Positions 60,301 to 64,000 of a stretch of DNA of 64,000 nucleotides are shown here, piece by piece. Location: assembly GCF_003945595.2 (NCBI RefSeq), contig NW_024103696.1:1860001-1924000 (forward strand), given 5' to 3'. This stretch comes from Pipra filicauda (Eukaryota; Chordata; Aves; Passeriformes; Pipridae). The notes under the pieces are model-generated. The model saw only the letters and a list, made by a program, of their open reading frames with translations, had not been told where the DNA came from and did no database searches. Position 1 is the first letter of the stretch; each line of letters begins with the position of its first letter. The translations under genes were made by a program, and so were the position numbers.

Positions 60301-63300
60301 TGTGTAGTAAAGGCTTTGGAACAATACAGGATGGGCAAAACTTCATTGTTTCATCATTAATAATCTTGAAAGTGCCTTGGCTTCTTGTTTTCATTTCTCT
60401 TTTTCTGCAAAAGGCCTCTCTAAGATATGTTAGTATATTTTATGGCCCATTTAGTACCTGATCTGGCTGCTAAGACTGCTATAGACACGAACATTGTAAT
60501 GTGGACAACTTCACAGCAGGAACTGGAATTCTACATAATTTCATGTCTGCTAATGAAGAGGTAAACGGATAGTGCTAATGTTCTGCAAAAAGGTTCTATA
60601 GACCACTAGCAGTTCCTGAAAGCAGCCATCCTGAAAGGCAGAGCTTTCAAAATCAGATGAAAATTTTTAATTTGTTGAACAGAAAGGAGGAATAGGTATC
60701 ATCTTTCATGCAGATATGTAATTTTCATTCTTCACTTAGTCTTCTAATCAACAAGATTTATTAGTATGGAAATTATTTTCATCCTATTAGTGTTCTCATT
60801 TATATAATTCTAAACTTATTAATGCTATTTGCTAAACAAAGAGCATTCACAGAAGTCAGAAATATACTGCAGAGATCTGTACTCAAAAAATAATGCAAAC
60901 TTTCTGAATAAGCTAGCTATAAATAGACACTTAAGTCTGTCATGTTTATTCAGATCATGCAGCAATTATAACACTGCTTTTGTAAGTGAGGGCTCACTTC
61001 GTCAAAACACTGCAGATGTCCATTTACTTCTTATTCCTATACATTCTGTCTCCTTCCAGACATGATACCGTGGCTCTTTGTAATTCCAAATGGGAAAAGA
61101 AGGATACACGAGTGGTTAGGAGACAGTCGGAACTGAGTATGAAGTGAATGCACTGTAAGATAAGGGGAAACTTATGTGAAATGTGTCCTGCACATTAGCA
61201 TAAAGAAGGTTGACATTATAACACTGCTATACTTCAAGAAGTTCCTAATGTTACTCTGCTATTACTTCTTTAGTAGATGGTCTCCTTTTTCTTTAGCAAA
61301 TGAAGAATGTATGACCAATAGAAATGGCATTTTTTGCCTTATTCAGTGTAAGTATTTAGACTGTTGGTATTTGAATTCTATTGTTACTACTGCTTTGTTT
61401 CTATGCTTCCTATGACAAAAGATATGCTGTATCTCTCAGAAAACCAAGTGGTTTTAACCATAGAAACTGATAGACTGAATTAAACATAATACATATACTC
61501 CAGGTAATTAAAAATTATATAAGATAAAGTGTGAAAAGATACGGAAGGTTAATAATGACAAAATATTAATTCAAATGTTTCTTGTTCAAATTAATGATTT
61601 TGTACTAATAAAAATGGACGTTATCTCTTTACTCACATGTTATTCCTGTAGCACAAAGCAGCAACTGTTTTGCTGAGGAGCATCTTGGAACAGAAAATAT
61701 GACTTCAAAGTGGCCTTTGGGTGTATTCTGTGTTTCACAGAAGAAAACTATGCCCGGCTGCATTAAAGCAGTTTTATTTTTTTTCATGTTATTTTATAAA
61801 TTTGGATCAAAGTCCAGAGGTTAATAGCCATTCTGTAATCATTCGCCTTGAAGACAAGAGTAGCATTTTCCTCTGTTATGAAGGATCAGTCTCAACTTGC
61901 CAGCAACAGAGAGAAAAGGACAAACTGAGATAAACCTCTGAGTTAAATACATGTAAGCTGATAGATTGACCTTTTTGTTTACTGGCTGTGAATAAAGAAA
62001 TCTGTTGCTATCACCTGTGCAGCAGCACACAAAGTATGAACTCTCAAGGAATCAATGTTCAGTCTTTTTACAATTATTAAATTACTTTACCATTTCCATA
62101 CAGCTTTCCTCTGGGGCATATATTTTGTCCTTAGTAACTAAGCTTGTTTGTTCTATATATTGGAAATGAGACTGTTGTTACATTTTTATGACACTTTTAT
62201 CTAGTCATGTTGTTAATACTAACAGCATTTTAAGAGGCATAAGGAGTATCTTTGCATCTTTCTCTAATAAAGCCCGAGAGAAAATGCATTTCTAAATTGA
62301 TAATGTTTCTGTGTCTAATTTAAATACATTTGATTCTATTCACCCTTGGGAGTGCAGATAGTAGATATGTGGTGGATAAGTAACGTTAATACTGTGCATG
62401 TTGCCATAATGATTTCTGGGGAAGGAAGAGCTTTAAAAGCAAATGGTCTCCTCACATTTAGTTACATGCCTGAGAGACTGCATGCTTTTCAGCAGCCACT
62501 CTCAAAGGCTTAGAAACATTGCATCTAGAACACTGTATCACAGACATATTCTGCAGGCCATCACTGAAAACATTATCCCATGCATTAAAGCTATCCTTCT
62601 AAGTAGGCAAGCTGAAACATTACCCAAAAGAATTAGCATTATAAGCACTCAAAGTAGTTAAACTTTTAGCAGGGTTGTAATAGCACTAAAACATCAAGGC
62701 CCGCTCATGGGATCAGGACTTGGTTTTTTTTTCAGAAACTCAGAAAAAAAAAGGCAGTAAAAGGTCATGAAAATGCAGTTACAGCAAAAATGTTTACTTA
62801 GAAAGTTTTTGGTCTGTTCATAACAAAGTCAGATTGCTGACAAGTGATATTCAGTTATCTTGCCTGAATATTTACTCAGTTTTAGATATTTCTTACTAAT
62901 ACACCGTCTATGACAACATAATTCCTTTTTTTAGAAATACCTTACTTATTAAATTAGATATTTAGGATAAATGAAAGCATTTTTGTTGTTGCAGTTAAAA
63001 AATAAAATTCTCGTTCATCTGAGAAATGAATACTAACTTGTTACATAATATCTCTATTTTTTCTTCTACATGCCCTGTGACAGCTGCTTTCAAGGAACCC
63101 AGTTTGTCTTCCTGTTTTGATATTCATTGCTCATTCTCCTCTTCCCCTGATGGCTACAATAAGCATCTTTCAGTTGTTTCAGCTGTCAAAAATGCTTCAT
63201 ATCAATGAGAAGCTCCATTTTAATATCAATTTCTAATTCATTTGCACTTCATGCTAGGGAATTTCTGTAGCTCCAGTCCCATCTCTAGCACACAGAGAAA

Positions 63301-64000
63301 AAAATATTGTCTCCATATTAAATTTATTTTGTTGCACCAAGTGGGGACCCTTTTAGGAACAAATCCTAAATTGTTGTTGTTGTATGTAGCTAATGAAACT
63401 TGTAAGCTTACATGAGACAATCATAATACGTGAAAGTACATGAGGAGACAACTGTTCATTAAAATCGACTAGAATTTATGCAGTTTCAGCAGTTCACATT
63501 TTTTTTGCTATTATGCTTCAGCCTCACAATTTGTCTCCCAAAGTCTAGATGATATGCTTTCTTCCTCATATAATGCATTTATCTCTGTTAAAATAGCAAT
63601 CAATTTGAAGCAACCAAGTCATACCCCTTTACTTGACTTTGCCATTTTTTGTCTGTTTCTGCTTTTGAGTTCTAGATGCTGTTAATGGCAGTGGAGCTCT
63701 GTGTATGCACCAGTATTTCCCTGTGGAGATGAGCTTGCCATCTCCATTGTTTAAGTGCCTCAGTATACTGAGCTTGCTAAGAGGGTTACCCATGCTGAAG
63801 CACTGAAGCTGCCTTTTTAAGCAAAATGCACACTAATTTAATTAAATATCAGTGGTGTCATGTTATTGCTTTGCTTTTTGATCTTTAAGCTGCAAATTAC
63901 ATTTCCATCCCATCAACTTATTTGCTTTTAGAAACACAGTTAGTTCACCAACTGCATTATACAAATATTATGAGCATTCTTTACAAAGAATTCTACAATT
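57375..64000. other. AT-rich DNA, no recognised gene
   Basis: About 6.6 kb with only short frames (60-79 codons), none with a recognisable domain. An A/C-rich low-complexity stretch lies near 59967-60012. No repeat family recognised by eye. Confidence 0.5.

Overview
The window looks like AT-rich intergenic or intronic DNA from a bird, most likely a passerine. No convincing host protein-coding gene, rRNA, functional tRNA or CRISPR array is visible. The open reading frames are short, lack recognisable domains, or lie inside transposon remnants. The bird assignment rests on three repeat classes read directly from the sequence: CR1 LINE 3' ends with the tail words ATTCTATGATTCTATG or AATATTCTGTGAT, ERVL-type LTRs of well-known avian form, and a tRNA-Ile-derived SINE carrying a CR1 tail. 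The SINE resembles TguSINE1 of zebra finch and is the reason for preferring a passerine.

Layout: 1-1075 is the end of a minus-strand LTR cut by the window edge. 3110-4113 is a plus-strand ERVL-type LTR. 4.1-15 kb is mostly featureless, with a two-copy tandem repeat at 5879-5999. 15.06-16.04 kb is a decayed CR1. 22709-23264 is a solo LTR with an exact 5-bp target-site duplication (TSD). 24.8-27.8 kb is a repeat cluster: a GC-rich segment split by an LTR with 6-bp duplications, a SINE, a CR1 3' end, and a 907-bp solo LTR with an exact 5-bp TSD. 31.9-33.2 kb is an old minus-strand CR1 split by a younger plus-strand CR1. 35.9-38.1 kb holds an LTR-like block, a CR1 tail and a minus-strand relative of the 3.1-kb LTR. 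40.17-41.64 kb is a CR1 interrupted by a solo LTR. 43.4-45.4 kb holds a retroviral-looking block and a second copy of the 6-bp-TSD LTR family. 48.34-49.40 kb is the best-preserved CR1, with a frameshifted reverse transcriptase. 50.1-50.56 kb is the third copy of that LTR family, in inverted orientation. 56831-57369 is another solo LTR with an exact TSD. The last 6.6 kb is unremarkable.

No gene system is encoded here. The interest is in transposon history: nested insertions, LTRs present as solo copies with no gag, pol or env seen beside them, one LTR family with two alternative 3' termini, a long near-perfect hairpin at 49.85 kb, and a possible 27-nt microexon at 39.0 kb. I did not find a new biological system. 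Family names are from recognition, not a database search, and boundaries are approximate unless a TSD is quoted.
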